30,203 bases of DNA from JBGOUP01 sp041477655 (GTDB lineage Bacteria; Patescibacteriota; UBA1384; 2-12-FULL-50-11). The DNA is taken from positions 1 through 30,203 of the forward strand of contig JBGOUP010000007.1 of assembly GCA_041477655.1 (NCBI GenBank), written 5' to 3'. Positions 14,577 to 21,904 of this stretch are shown piece after piece (the first letter of the stretch is position 1; every line of letters begins with the position of its first letter). Both the position numbers and the translations under genes were made by a program. The notes under the pieces were generated by a model, which was not told where the DNA came from, searched no databases, and worked only from the letters and a program-made list of their open reading frames with translations.

Positions 14577-15125
14577 ATGGCTGTCTGGATAATTCTTGGC
14601 ATCATTGTATTAGTTCTCCTTTGGCTTTGGGTAACTTACAACGGTTTGGTTTCCCTAAAAAACCGAACCGACGAAGCCTGGAGCGATATCGATGTTCAAC
14701 TCAAACGTCGCCATGATTTAATTCCTAATTTGGTTGAGTCGGTCAAAGGCTACGCCACTCACGAAAAAGAGGTTTTTGAGAAAGTTACCCAAGCTCGGAC
14801 CAAAGCGATGTCGGCCCAGGGAATTGCTGAAAAAGGTCAGGCCGAGAATATGCTTTCTAATACCTTGAAATCCCTTTTCGCCGTTTCCGAAAGTTATCCT
14901 GATCTTAAGGCCTCCCAGAATTTTCTGCAGTTACAGGGCGAATTGACCGACACCGAAGACAAAATCCAAGCCGCTCGCCGCTTTTACAACGGCAATGTCC
15001 GCGACCTCAATATCAAAATTGAGTCTTTCCCAACCAGCATCATCGCTGGCTCGCTTGGTTACCAAAAACGGGAATTCTTCCAGGTAGACGAAGCCGACAA
15101 AGCCCCGGTGGCTGTCAAGTTCTAA
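14577..15125 (+). CDS. lemA: LemA family membrane protein
   Basis: 182 residues, typical length. N-terminal membrane segment (IILGIIVLVLLWLWVTYN), then the conserved long helices: NRTDEAWSDIDVQLKRRHD, LIPNLVESVKGYATHEKEVF, ENFLQLQGEL-type FLQLQGELTDTEDKI, AARRFYNGNVRDLN and FPTSIIAG. The molecular role is not settled; lemA-htpX pairing is widespread and suggests membrane-protein quality control. Here a toxin-antitoxin pair has come between them, and the last 13 codons recur at 15959-15997. Confidence 0.93.
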   Translation: MAVWIILGIIVLVLLWLWVTYNGLVSLKNRTDEAWSDIDVQLKRRHDLIPNLVESVKGYATHEKEVFEKVTQARTKAMSAQGIAEKGQAENMLSNTLKSLFAVSESYPDLKASQNFLQLQGELTDTEDKIQAARRFYNGNVRDLNIKIESFPTSIIAGSLGYQKREFFQVDEADKAPVAVKF

Positions 15126-15143
15126 TTCTTAACCGCCCAAAAC

Positions 15144-15213
15144 TACAGCCATTCATTATCTCCTATGGGCGCAGGGATGAAATCCCTAGCCGAAGTGGTC
15201 TTACTGGCCACTA
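15144..15213 (+). other. Hairpin cluster at the left end of the toxin-antitoxin insert
   Basis: AGGGAT-GAA-ATCCCT near 15174-15188 inside GGC/GCC, followed by AGTGG...CCACT ending at 15212. Lies directly before the antitoxin promoter. May end lemA transcription or be a boundary of the inserted segment. Confidence 0.45.
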
Positions 15214-15250
15214 TTGACAACTTTAGTTACTTTTAATACTGTTTAGTTAC
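15214..15250 (+). promoter_or_regulatory. Toxin-antitoxin promoter with direct-repeat operator
   Basis: TTGACA (15214-15219), 17-nt spacer, TACTGT (15237-15242), 9 nt before ATG 15252. TTTAGTTAC occurs twice, at 15222-15230 in the spacer and 15242-15250 over the start region, 20 bp apart (two helical turns). This suits autorepression by the HTH antitoxin. Confidence 0.7.
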
Positions 15251-15251
15251 A

Positions 15252-15512
15252 ATGAATCAAGCAAAATTGGCAAGAATGTATACTCCTGAAGAAGTCGCTG
15301 AGGTTCTGCGGGTCAAGAAAAATACCGTTTACCGGCTGATTAGTCGAGGGGAGATCGTCGCCAAAAAAATCGGCAAAGTTTATCGCATTCCCTTTAGCTC
15401 TATTGCTTTTAGTCAGACCGGCCTAGACGACGATTTGCAGAAAACCGAGCAGGAAGACCTAAAAAATATCGGCTCAATTGAGGTTGCTTTAGCCCAAGAA
15501 CGACGTCGCTAA
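15252..15512 (+). CDS. Excisionase-family (MerR-like) HTH protein, likely antitoxin
   Basis: 86 residues. A winged HTH of the excisionase type: MYTPEEVAEVLRVKKNTVYR, LISRGEIVAKKIG and KVYRIP. A charged C-terminal tail (DDDLQKTEQEDLKNIGS) follows, suitable for binding and blocking a toxin. Six bases separate it from the PIN gene. DNA binding is confident; the antitoxin role is inferred from the neighbour and the repeat operator. An actual excisionase is less likely because no integrase is present. Confidence 0.83.
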   Translation: MNQAKLARMYTPEEVAEVLRVKKNTVYRLISRGEIVAKKIGKVYRIPFSSIAFSQTGLDDDLQKTEQEDLKNIGSIEVALAQERRR

Positions 15513-15518
15513 AGTCAA

Positions 15519-15947
15519 ATGGCGCCAAACATTAGCGTCTTTCTAGATTCTGACGTTGTTGTTGCCGGACTGCTCTCAAAAACTGGGGCCGCTCATTTTT
15601 TGCTTTTCCAAAAAGATATCCTAAGAATAGTCTCTAATTGTTCCATCGAAGAGTTGGGTGGGGTAATTGCCCGACTCAACATCAAGAAAGAGGCGCTAGA
15701 CGAAGTATTAAAAGCCATAACAGTCGTTGAAATCAAAAAAACGAAACCCCAGATCAAAGAGACTTTTGGCCGCTATGTAACCGATCCAAATGATGCTCAT
15801 ATTATCGCTGGCGCCAAAGAAGCAAAAACACGTTTTCTTCTTACCTACAACCAGAAACATTATTTGAACGATCTTATCAAAAGCAAACTAGGAGTCAGTG
15901 TTCTGACTCCGGCCCAGTTCTTGCAATACCTACGTTCGTTGGCATAG
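15519..15947 (+). CDS. PIN-domain RNase toxin (COG1569-like)
   Basis: 142 residues. PIN fold with the first acidic residue in VFLDSDVVVAGLLS, internal Glu in SIEELGGVIAR, and the C-terminal acidic cluster in YVTDPNDAHIIAGAKEAKT followed by FLLTYNQKHYL. These fit an intact Mg-dependent active site. Such toxins cut RNA or specific tRNAs and are held by the cognate antitoxin. The target cannot be predicted. The gene sits between the two copies of the lemA tail and reads into lemA's old terminator. Confidence 0.85.
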   Translation: MAPNISVFLDSDVVVAGLLSKTGAAHFLLFQKDILRIVSNCSIEELGGVIARLNIKKEALDEVLKAITVVEIKKTKPQIKETFGRYVTDPNDAHIIAGAKEAKTRFLLTYNQKHYLNDLIKSKLGVSVLTPAQFLQYLRSLA

Positions 15948-15955
15948 GTCTTGTA

Positions 15956-15997
15956 ATTGACGAAGCGGACAAAGCCCCGGTGGCTGTGAAATTCTAA
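15956..15997 (+). pseudogene. Duplicated 3' tail of lemA after the toxin gene
   Basis: Reads IDEADKAPVAVKF then TAA. The last 13 codons and stop of lemA (15087-15125) read DEADKAPVAVKF plus stop, with 3 of 39 bases different, all synonymous. AAAGCCCCGGTGGCTGT is identical. It begins 8 bp after the PIN stop. The lemA-type terminator (16003-16026) follows this copy, so this is probably the ancestral gene end. Confidence 0.88.
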
Positions 15998-16002
15998 AGA
16001 AA

Positions 16003-16026
16003 AGCCGCCCTGTCAGCGGCTATTTT
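16003..16026 (+). terminator. Intrinsic terminator (former lemA terminator)
   Basis: AGCCGC (16003-16008) pairs with GCGGCT (16016-16021), then ATTTT. Confidence 0.65.
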
Positions 16027-16063
16027 GGAAAGAACTCTCTGGCGATTAGTCTGCTAGAGAAAG

Positions 16064-16099
16064 GAGAAAGGGGACGGTTCTCGTTTAACCTAGAGGTTA
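16064..16099 (+). repeat. REP-like inverted repeat with GGGGACGGTTCT core
   Basis: GAGAA...TTCTC (16064-16082) enclosing AGGGGACGG, then TAACCT-AG-AGGTTA (16086-16099). GGGGACGGTTCT is a motif I associate with dispersed REP-type intergenic repeats. Only one copy in this window. The rest of 16027-16243 shows no gene. Confidence 0.4.
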
Positions 16100-16208
16100 G
16101 TAATTTTTTCTTTACTGATTTTCACTGTCATATCTTTCAAGAATAATTTACGAATTACCGGGGAAAATAGAACCTCTCTAACCACCAGACGAATTGGCTG
16201 ATTTAATC

Positions 16209-16237
16209 TTAAAATTAACGGATTGAAAGAGTACAAT
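16209..16237 (+). promoter_or_regulatory. htpX promoter, leaderless
   Basis: TTAAAA (16209-16214), 17-nt spacer, TACAAT (16232-16237), ending 6 nt before ATG 16244. Confidence 0.55.
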
Positions 16238-16243
16238 TAAAAT

Positions 16244-17143
16244 ATGTACAAAGAGATTGATGTCAATCGCCGACGAACGATTATGCTCTTCTTTTTCTTT
16301 GCCATTGTTGTTATGGGGCTGGGTTGGGCTTTTAGCTACATCTATAACTCGCCGGTCATTTTGTATTTCGCCGTTATTTTTACGGTTTTCCAAAGTTGGT
16401 TAAGTTACTATTTTGCCGATTCCATTGCTCTAGCTGTTTCTAAGGCTAAAGAAGCGCCACGAGAGCAGTTTTTAGAATTGCACCGAGTGGTAGAGAATAT
16501 CGTCATCGCCGCTGGGCTACCCAAACCAGGTATTTATGTCATTGACGACCCGGCGCCCAACGCTTTTGCCACCGGCCGAGACAAAAATCATGCCGCCGTA
16601 GCGGTAACAACCGGTTTGTTAGACATTATGAACAAAACCGAATTGGAAGGAGTGCTGGCACACGAGATGAGTCATATTGGCAACCGCGATATTTTAGTTT
16701 CCACCGTAGCCGTCACATTGGTTGGCGTGGTGGTTCTTTTGAGCGACATTTTTATGCGCTCACTCTGGTGGCGAGGCAGTAGCCGTGATGATCGCAATAA
16801 CGACTCCGGAGGCTATTTAATTCTGATCGGTATCGCCCTGGCTATTCTAGCGCCGATATTTACCAAACTGATTGAGCTAGCAATTTCCCGTAAACGTGAG
16901 TATCTGGCCGATGCTACCGGCGCGCTGATTACTCGCTACCCAGAAGGCTTGGCCTCAGCTCTTCAAAAAATTGAAAAGTATGAACAGCCAATGCGGACAA
17001 TCAACCGAGCCACCGCCCATTTATTTCTCAACGAACCCTACGGCGTCCGTGACGAAAAACAGTCTTGGTTGACCAATATTCTATCCACCCACCCACCCAT
17101 CCAAGACCGGATCAACCGCCTGCGGGGAATGATTTCTAAATAA
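16244..17143 (+). CDS. htpX: HtpX-like zinc metalloprotease (M48)
   Basis: 299 residues, membrane-bound protease of the inner-membrane quality-control type. Two N-terminal membrane segments (LFFFFAIVVMGLGWAF; ILYFAVIFTVFQSWL), catalytic HEMSH (His140, Glu141, His144), two more hydrophobic segments, and the third zinc ligand Glu in KREYLAD (~219). APNAFATGRD and STHPPIQDRI are family signatures. Complete active site. The TAA stop shares its A with the ligA ATG. Confidence 0.95.
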   Translation: MYKEIDVNRRRTIMLFFFFAIVVMGLGWAFSYIYNSPVILYFAVIFTVFQSWLSYYFADSIALAVSKAKEAPREQFLELHRVVENIVIAAGLPKPGIYVIDDPAPNAFATGRDKNHAAVAVTTGLLDIMNKTELEGVLAHEMSHIGNRDILVSTVAVTLVGVVVLLSDIFMRSLWWRGSSRDDRNNDSGGYLILIGIALAILAPIFTKLIELAISRKREYLADATGALITRYPEGLASALQKIEKYEQPMRTINRATAHLFLNEPYGVRDEKQSWLTNILSTHPPIQDRINRLRGMISK

Positions 17144-19188
17144 TGGAAAAATCAACAGCCAAAGAACGAATCGCTAAACTTAAAGATTTAATTGAAAAAT
17201 ACCGCTACTCGTATCACGTTTTGGATAAGAGTTTGGTCAGTGATGCTGTTAATGATTCGCTCAAAAACGAACTAGAGAAATTGGAGGGTGAATTTCCAGA
17301 CTTAATAACCGCTGATTCACCCAGTCAACGAGTAGGCGGCGAGCCGCTTAAAAAATTTGCCAAAGTTACTCATCGCTCGGCCATGTTGTCTTTGACCGAT
17401 GCTTTTTCGGCCGAAGAATTTCAGGCCTGGTTTGAGCGGATTTCTAAACTTACTCCGACGAAAATCGATGATTTTTACGCTGAACTGAAAATGGATGGTT
17501 TGGCTGTTTCGTTAATTTACGAAAATGGCCTGTTGGTGCGGGGTTCAACGCGGGGTGACGGCCAAGTGGGCGAAGACGTGACGGAAAACCTAAAAACCAT
17601 CGAAGCCATTCCGCTGCAACTCCATTTCCGTCCCCACAAAAAGTTGGGCTTAAACGAAGAACAAGTCAAAAAGGCCCTGACCGGCCGGATCGAGATTCGC
17701 GGCGAAGCCTTTATGCGTAAAAAAATATTTGAGCAGTTAAATATTAGCCAAAAATCCAAAGATATGAAAATTTACGCTAATCCCCGTAATGTCGCCGCCG
17801 GCTCAATTCGTCAGTTAAATCCTAAAATCACCTCCAGCCGGCATTTGGATTTTTATGCTTACGCTATGATTACCGACCTGCCACTGGCTACTCACCAGCA
17901 GGAGCACATCTTGGCCAGCGCTCTCGGAGTGAAGATTAATATGTACAGCCAGCAACTAGACTCAATCAAAAAAATCATAAAGTTTCACCAAAAATGGGAG
18001 AAAGGCAAAGATAAACTCGATTACTGGTTTGATGGGGTAGTGGTGACGGTCAACGATAAAAAAATATTTAACGACTTGGATGTGGTTGGCAAGGCGCCGC
18101 GCGGCTCGATTGCCTTTAAATTTGTGGCCGAAGAAGCAACGACTAAATTGACCGACGTGATTGTTCAAGTTGGCCGAACGGGCAAACTAACGCCGGTGGC
18201 AGTGCTGGAGCCAGTGGCCGTCAGCGGTGTGACGGTTAGCCGAGCCACTTTGCATAATCAAGATGAGATCGAGCGTAAGGATATTCGCCTTGGCGATACT
18301 GTTGTGGTTCGTCGTGCTGGTGAAGTAATTCCCGAAGTGGTTAATCCCATTAAGGAACTGCGGACCGGCCAGGAAAAAAAGTTTGTTATGCCTAAAAAAT
18401 GCCCGGTCTGCGGCAGTAAAGTGGAGCGAATTGACGGGGAAGTGGATTATCGCTGTACCAATAAAGCCTGCTACGGCTCCAAGCTGTTACAACTTCGTCA
18501 TTTCACTAGCAAAGCCGCTTTTGACATTGTCGGCTTGGGACCAAAAGTAATTGATCGGTTCTACGATGAGGGTTTGATTAGCGAACCGGCCGATATTTTT
18601 AAACTTAGAGAAAGTGATATTAATCAGTTAGAGCGATTTGGCGAGTTATCGGCTCAAAACATCATTGCCGCTATCAAAGCCAGACGCCAAATTAGTTTGC
18701 CTCGATTTCTTTATGGCTTAGGTATCCGCCATGTTGGCGTCGAAACGGCCGAGGCCTTAGCTAAGCATTTTGGCTCGCTTGATAAAATCCGTAATACTAA
18801 ATTAGAAGAGTTGCAACAAGTGCCCGACATCGGTCCCGTCGTTGCCGAATCACTTTATCGCTTTTATGCGATAAAGGAGAATGAGCGTCTAATTGATCGA
18901 TTACTTAAAGAAGTAAAAATTAAACTAGTTCAAACGCCCAAGGGCGGCAAGCTGGCCGGCCAGTCAGTTGTCTTTACCGGCACGTTAGAGCATTTCACCC
19001 GGCAAGGCGCTCAAGAAACCGCCCGTTCTCACGGGGCTGATGTTAACGAATCGGTATCAGAAAGCACTAATTTAGTGGTGATCGGTCAAAACCCTGGCAG
19101 TAAAGCTGACCGAGCCAAGAAATTAGGCGTGAAAATAATTAGTGAAAAAGAGTTTCAAAAATTACTCAGATACTTGACGTCTAACTAA
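17143..19188 (+). CDS. ligA: NAD-dependent DNA ligase
   Basis: 681 residues, full length. Seals nicks in replication and repair. Domains in order: Ia (YSYHVLD), adenylation domain with catalytic Lys116 in ELKMDGLA and GSTRGDG, OB fold, four-Cys zinc finger (CPVC near 420-423, then C-TNKA-C), helix-hairpin-helix region (VGLGPKVI, FLYGLGIRHVG, VPDIGPVVAESL), and C-terminal BRCT (VVFTGTLEHFTRQGA to IISEKEF). All catalytic elements are present. Overlaps htpX by one base. Confidence 0.98.
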   Translation: MEKSTAKERIAKLKDLIEKYRYSYHVLDKSLVSDAVNDSLKNELEKLEGEFPDLITADSPSQRVGGEPLKKFAKVTHRSAMLSLTDAFSAEEFQAWFERISKLTPTKIDDFYAELKMDGLAVSLIYENGLLVRGSTRGDGQVGEDVTENLKTIEAIPLQLHFRPHKKLGLNEEQVKKALTGRIEIRGEAFMRKKIFEQLNISQKSKDMKIYANPRNVAAGSIRQLNPKITSSRHLDFYAYAMITDLPLATHQQEHILASALGVKINMYSQQLDSIKKIIKFHQKWEKGKDKLDYWFDGVVVTVNDKKIFNDLDVVGKAPRGSIAFKFVAEEATTKLTDVIVQVGRTGKLTPVAVLEPVAVSGVTVSRATLHNQDEIERKDIRLGDTVVVRRAGEVIPEVVNPIKELRTGQEKKFVMPKKCPVCGSKVERIDGEVDYRCTNKACYGSKLLQLRHFTSKAAFDIVGLGPKVIDRFYDEGLISEPADIFKLRESDINQLERFGELSAQNIIAAIKARRQISLPRFLYGLGIRHVGVETAEALAKHFGSLDKIRNTKLEELQQVPDIGPVVAESLYRFYAIKENERLIDRLLKEVKIKLVQTPKGGKLAGQSVVFTGTLEHFTRQGAQETARSHGADVNESVSESTNLVVIGQNPGSKADRAKKLGVKIISEKEFQKLLRYLTSN

Positions 19189-19202
19189 TAGTAAATTACC
19201 AT
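19174..19202 (+). promoter_or_regulatory. Promoter of the cysteine micro-gene, overlapping the ligA end
   Basis: TTGACG (19174-19179), 17-nt spacer, TACCAT (19197-19202). Confidence 0.6.
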
Positions 19203-19232
19203 TGCGGCATCCCATGTTATGGAGGCCGTCAA

Positions 19233-19415
19233 TTGTGTGAATGTAAATGTACCTGTCAATGCTCGGGTCAACAGACTCAACAGCCAGCCGAAAAGCCCAA
19301 GCCTCAGGGGTTACGTGTTTTTGAAATGAGGTTCGGGTTTTCAAAGGAAAAGAAGGAGAAGCCGAAAGAAGACCATGGCTGGCCGTTCGACACCAGCAAG
19401 TCTGAAAAGTTCTAA
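19233..19415 (+). CDS. Micro-protein with five alternating N-terminal cysteines
   Basis: 60 residues; begins MCECKCTCQC, with Cys at 2, 4, 6, 8 and 10, then a Gln/Pro/Lys-rich middle and a highly charged C-terminal half (KEKKEKPKEDHG). Not recognised. It is probably real: own promoter, GGAGG (19221-19225) seven bases before the TTG start, and a strong hairpin after the stop. ATTGCGGC...GCCGTCAAT pairs around the ribosome site up to the start codon. No signal peptide. Alternating Cys could bind soft metals or an Fe-S cluster, or form disulfides; I cannot choose. Confidence 0.68.
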   Translation: MCECKCTCQCSGQQTQQPAEKPKPQGLRVFEMRFGFSKEKKEKPKEDHGWPFDTSKSEKF

Positions 19416-19429
19416 GCTTACCACAGCCT

Positions 19430-19454
19430 GGCCGGGCGAAATTCGCCCGGCCTT
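19430..19454 (+). terminator. GC-rich hairpin after the micro-gene
   Basis: GGCCGGGCGAA (19430-19440) pairs with TTCGCCCGGCC (19442-19452). The T run is short, so termination may be partial. Confidence 0.6.
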
Positions 19455-19504
19455 CCACTTAATCAAACCAGTATTGTCCTAGTGAGTTGGGTTTTTGTGT
19501 ATTT

Positions 19505-19603
19505 CTCTGTCTGGAAGTGCTAGGGGGTGGGTTGTAGAGATGGGGGATGGGCTTCTAAACTCTGATTCCCCGTCCCTACAAAAGTTCCCTGCTTGTAAAA
19601 GCA
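19505..19603 (-). repeat. Structured intergenic element, copy R5 (minus strand)
   Basis: Read on the minus strand: hairpin A from TGCTT/AAGCA (19590-19603), then stem B TTGTAGGGACGGGGAA (66-81 of the 19500s) against 19532-19547 with two wobble pairs and one mismatch, loop with GAAGCCC, then ACCCACCCCCTAGCAC. Hairpin C is absent. Both neighbours read on the plus strand. Confidence 0.7.
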
Positions 19604-19638
19604 AATTAAAAATGGGTTCATCTTTGATCTGGCTAATC

Positions 19639-19666
19639 TTGAGCAAATAGTCTTACCTGTTAGAAT
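19639..19666 (+). promoter_or_regulatory. gatC promoter
   Basis: TTGAGC (19639-19644), 16-nt spacer, TAGAAT (19661-19666), 11 nt before ATG 19678. No Shine-Dalgarno. Confidence 0.6.
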
Positions 19667-19677
19667 AGACAGAGTAA

Positions 19678-19974
19678 ATGTCTTTAACTAAAGTAGAAAT
19701 TGACCACCTAGCATCACTCGTTCGTTTGGAACTATCCGATAGCGAACGGCAGTCGTTTGAAGAGCAACTGCCCCAGATTATTGAGTTTGTCGATACACTA
19801 CGGAAGGCCAAGCACGAAACAGTCGAAGATAGTTCTGAAAGAATTATTGAGCTTAAAGACTTACGAGCTGACGAACCAAACAATCGGTCGCTTTCTATTG
19901 AACAAATCGGTAAATTAGCCCCGACATTTGAACAAAATCAAGTTGTTGTGCCGCATATTTTTGGCGATGACTAA
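19678..19974 (+). CDS. gatC: Asp-tRNA(Asn)/Glu-tRNA(Gln) amidotransferase subunit C
   Basis: 98 residues; LASLVRLELSDSERQSFEEQ and IIEFVDTLRKA are typical. Small stabilising subunit wrapped around GatA. First gene of a gat operon that makes Gln-tRNA and/or Asn-tRNA by transamidation. Overlaps gatA by 8 nt. Confidence 0.93.
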   Translation: MSLTKVEIDHLASLVRLELSDSERQSFEEQLPQIIEFVDTLRKAKHETVEDSSERIIELKDLRADEPNNRSLSIEQIGKLAPTFEQNQVVVPHIFGDD

Positions 19975-21292
19975 AACCAATTTGAACGCATTTCTGCAGA
20001 CCTGTGATCAGCCAATTAGTCGTGAATCGACCGAAGGTAAAAAAACTTTAGATAGTCTGACGCTAGCAGTTAAAGACAATATTATGGTCAAGGATCTGCC
20101 GGTTACTGCCGGCTCAAAAATTCTTGACGGACACATTGCCAGCTACTCGGCTACTGTTATTGAGCGATTGCTGGATGCCGGTGCCCAGATTATTGGCAAG
20201 ACCAATCTTGATGAGTTCGCTATGGGCTCGAGCACGGAAAACTCGGCCTTCGGCCCGACGCTCAATCCTTGGGATCAAACTCGAGTGCCGGGTGGCTCTA
20301 GTGGCGGTTCGGCGGCGGCGGTAGCTGATCGACTAGCTCAAGCGAGTTTAGGCAGTGATACCGGCGGCTCGATTCGTCAGCCGGCGGCTTTTTGCGGCGT
20401 GACAGGTTTAAAACCAACATATGGTTCTGTCTCGCGTTATGGCCTGATCGCTCTAGCTTCATCACTGGATGTAATCGGTCCGTTAGCGCCGTCTGCTGAA
20501 ACGGTCGAGGAAGTTTTTGCCATTATTAGCGGCCAGGATCCACTCGACCAAACCACCGTTGATTACACCTATAAGCCTCTCGAGCAATCGATTGACGGCC
20601 TTAAGATCGGCTTGCCTCGAGAACTTTGGGAGCTATATATAGACCCAGAGATTAAACGTTCGGTCGAGCAACACGTTCACTTTTACCTAGAGCATGGTGC
20701 CGTTATTAGCGATGTTTCGCTACCATATTTACCTTACGCCTTGGCCGCTTACTACATTATTTTGCCGGCCGAAGCTTCGGCTAACTTGGCCCGCTACGAC
20801 GGCATCCGCTACCCACACAGTCAGCCTGGCCAAACCATCGCCGAAATTTATAAAAAAACTCGTGGCCAGGGTTTTGGCGCCGAAGTCAAAAGACGAATTT
20901 TGCTTGGCAGTTATGTTTTGTCAGTTGGCCATTACGACGAATATTACCAAAAGGCCCAGGAGGTTCGAAATTTAATTAAACGTGACTATGACAATGTTTT
21001 TAAGTCAGTTGATGTTTTAATTAGTCGGACTACACCGACGTTGCCGTTTGCCCTAGGTAGCCGAACTCAAGATCCACTCAAAATGTATCAAGCTGATTTA
21101 TTAACTGTTGGTGTTAATTTAGCTGGATTACCGGCTATCTCACTGCCATCAGGCTTTAGCCAATCCGGTCTGCCAATTGGTTCGCAGTTAATTGGCCGAC
21201 CGTTTTGTGAAAATGTATTGCTGTCGCTAGCCAAACAGTATCAAGGTGAAACAGACCATCATCAGCAACAGCCAAAAGGAACCGATGGGTAA
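19967..21292 (+). CDS. gatA: Asp-tRNA(Asn)/Glu-tRNA(Gln) amidotransferase subunit A
   Basis: 441 residues. The amidase subunit releases ammonia from glutamine for GatB. Catalytic Ser-cisSer-Lys triad is visible: Lys in LAVKDNIMV, cis-Ser in GGSSGGSAAAV and nucleophile in GSDTGGSIRQPAAFCG. ATG 19967 is chosen over an in-frame start 13 codons upstream, which lies within gatC and adds non-homologous residues. The stop overlaps the next small gene's start. Confidence 0.96.
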   Translation: MTKTNLNAFLQTCDQPISRESTEGKKTLDSLTLAVKDNIMVKDLPVTAGSKILDGHIASYSATVIERLLDAGAQIIGKTNLDEFAMGSSTENSAFGPTLNPWDQTRVPGGSSGGSAAAVADRLAQASLGSDTGGSIRQPAAFCGVTGLKPTYGSVSRYGLIALASSLDVIGPLAPSAETVEEVFAIISGQDPLDQTTVDYTYKPLEQSIDGLKIGLPRELWELYIDPEIKRSVEQHVHFYLEHGAVISDVSLPYLPYALAAYYIILPAEASANLARYDGIRYPHSQPGQTIAEIYKKTRGQGFGAEVKRRILLGSYVLSVGHYDEYYQKAQEVRNLIKRDYDNVFKSVDVLISRTTPTLPFALGSRTQDPLKMYQADLLTVGVNLAGLPAISLPSGFSQSGLPIGSQLIGRPFCENVLLSLAKQYQGETDHHQQQPKGTDG

Positions 21293-21518
21293 AAAAGTTC
21301 GGGAACGAAAGCTGGCTAGACTTGAAGCCGACCAACTGGCTAAGTTGGCCATAGCCGAGCGAAAAAAAGAGCGGCTATCGGCTACGTTTGAGTTATTACG
21401 AAAATTCGTTCTGACGCTGACGGCTACGGTCGTGGTTTTGATCCTAGGTTTTTTCATTAACCAACATCTGGATAAAATTTTGCCAAGGGTGATTCATCAA
21501 GCGGAGCAGGTTCGATGA
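21285..21518 (+). CDS. Small basic membrane protein in the gat operon
   Basis: 77 residues: a Lys/Arg/Glu-rich helical N-terminus (KKVRERKLARLEADQLAKLA, likely coiled coil), then one membrane segment (FVLTLTATVVVLILGFFI) and a short tail. Not recognised. AAGGA lies 4 bases before ATG 21285. It overlaps gatA by 8 nt and the next gene by 4 nt, so it is translated as part of the gat operon. Confidence 0.72.
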   Translation: MGKKVRERKLARLEADQLAKLAIAERKKERLSATFELLRKFVLTLTATVVVLILGFFINQHLDKILPRVIHQAEQVR

Positions 21519-21904
21519 GTTGGTGGCGCCGCTTTTTTTTGCTTGGCTCCTCTGGCTACTCGGCCGCTAGTGTTGATTGGCTAGCCGTTGAAGGAAGCTG
21601 GCGATTACTGGAAAGTCAGCAGGCTCTTAAAGACCAGGCCAACCGCAAGCAGGTTTTAACTGGAGCTGATAGCTTGATTGATTCGATTTTAAAACAAGGC
21701 GGGGCGTCGGGTTTAACTATGGGCGAACGACTTAAAACCTTGGGCCAAAAAATGCCCAAAGATGCTTATCAAAAGCTCTGGCGAGCCCACATTAAACGCA
21801 ATGAAATTGTTCACGAGTCGGGTAGCTTCATGGCTGATTGGGAGGCCGATCAACACTTCCAAAGTTATAAGCAAGCAATTTCAGCTTTGAGGGCAATCAG
21901 ATGA
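21515..21904 (+). CDS. Putative HEPN-like helical protein in the gat operon
   Basis: 129 residues, mostly helical. RNEIVHE near residue 93-99 matches the R-x4-H motif of HEPN proteins, many of which are RNases or tRNA-handling factors; LWRAHIKRNEIVHESG is the usual setting. Overlaps gatB by 4 nt (ATGA) and the upstream gene by 4 nt. A role in tRNA metabolism is tempting given the operon but is inference. It could equally be a non-catalytic helical bundle. Confidence 0.65.
   Translation: MSWWRRFFLLGSSGYSAASVDWLAVEGSWRLLESQQALKDQANRKQVLTGADSLIDSILKQGGASGLTMGERLKTLGQKMPKDAYQKLWRAHIKRNEIVHESGSFMADWEADQHFQSYKQAISALRAIR

Noticed and set aside
15252..15512. Excisionase of an integrated phage or plasmid
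   Set aside because: No integrase or phage genes nearby; the PIN gene six bases on and the operator-like repeats fit an antitoxin better.
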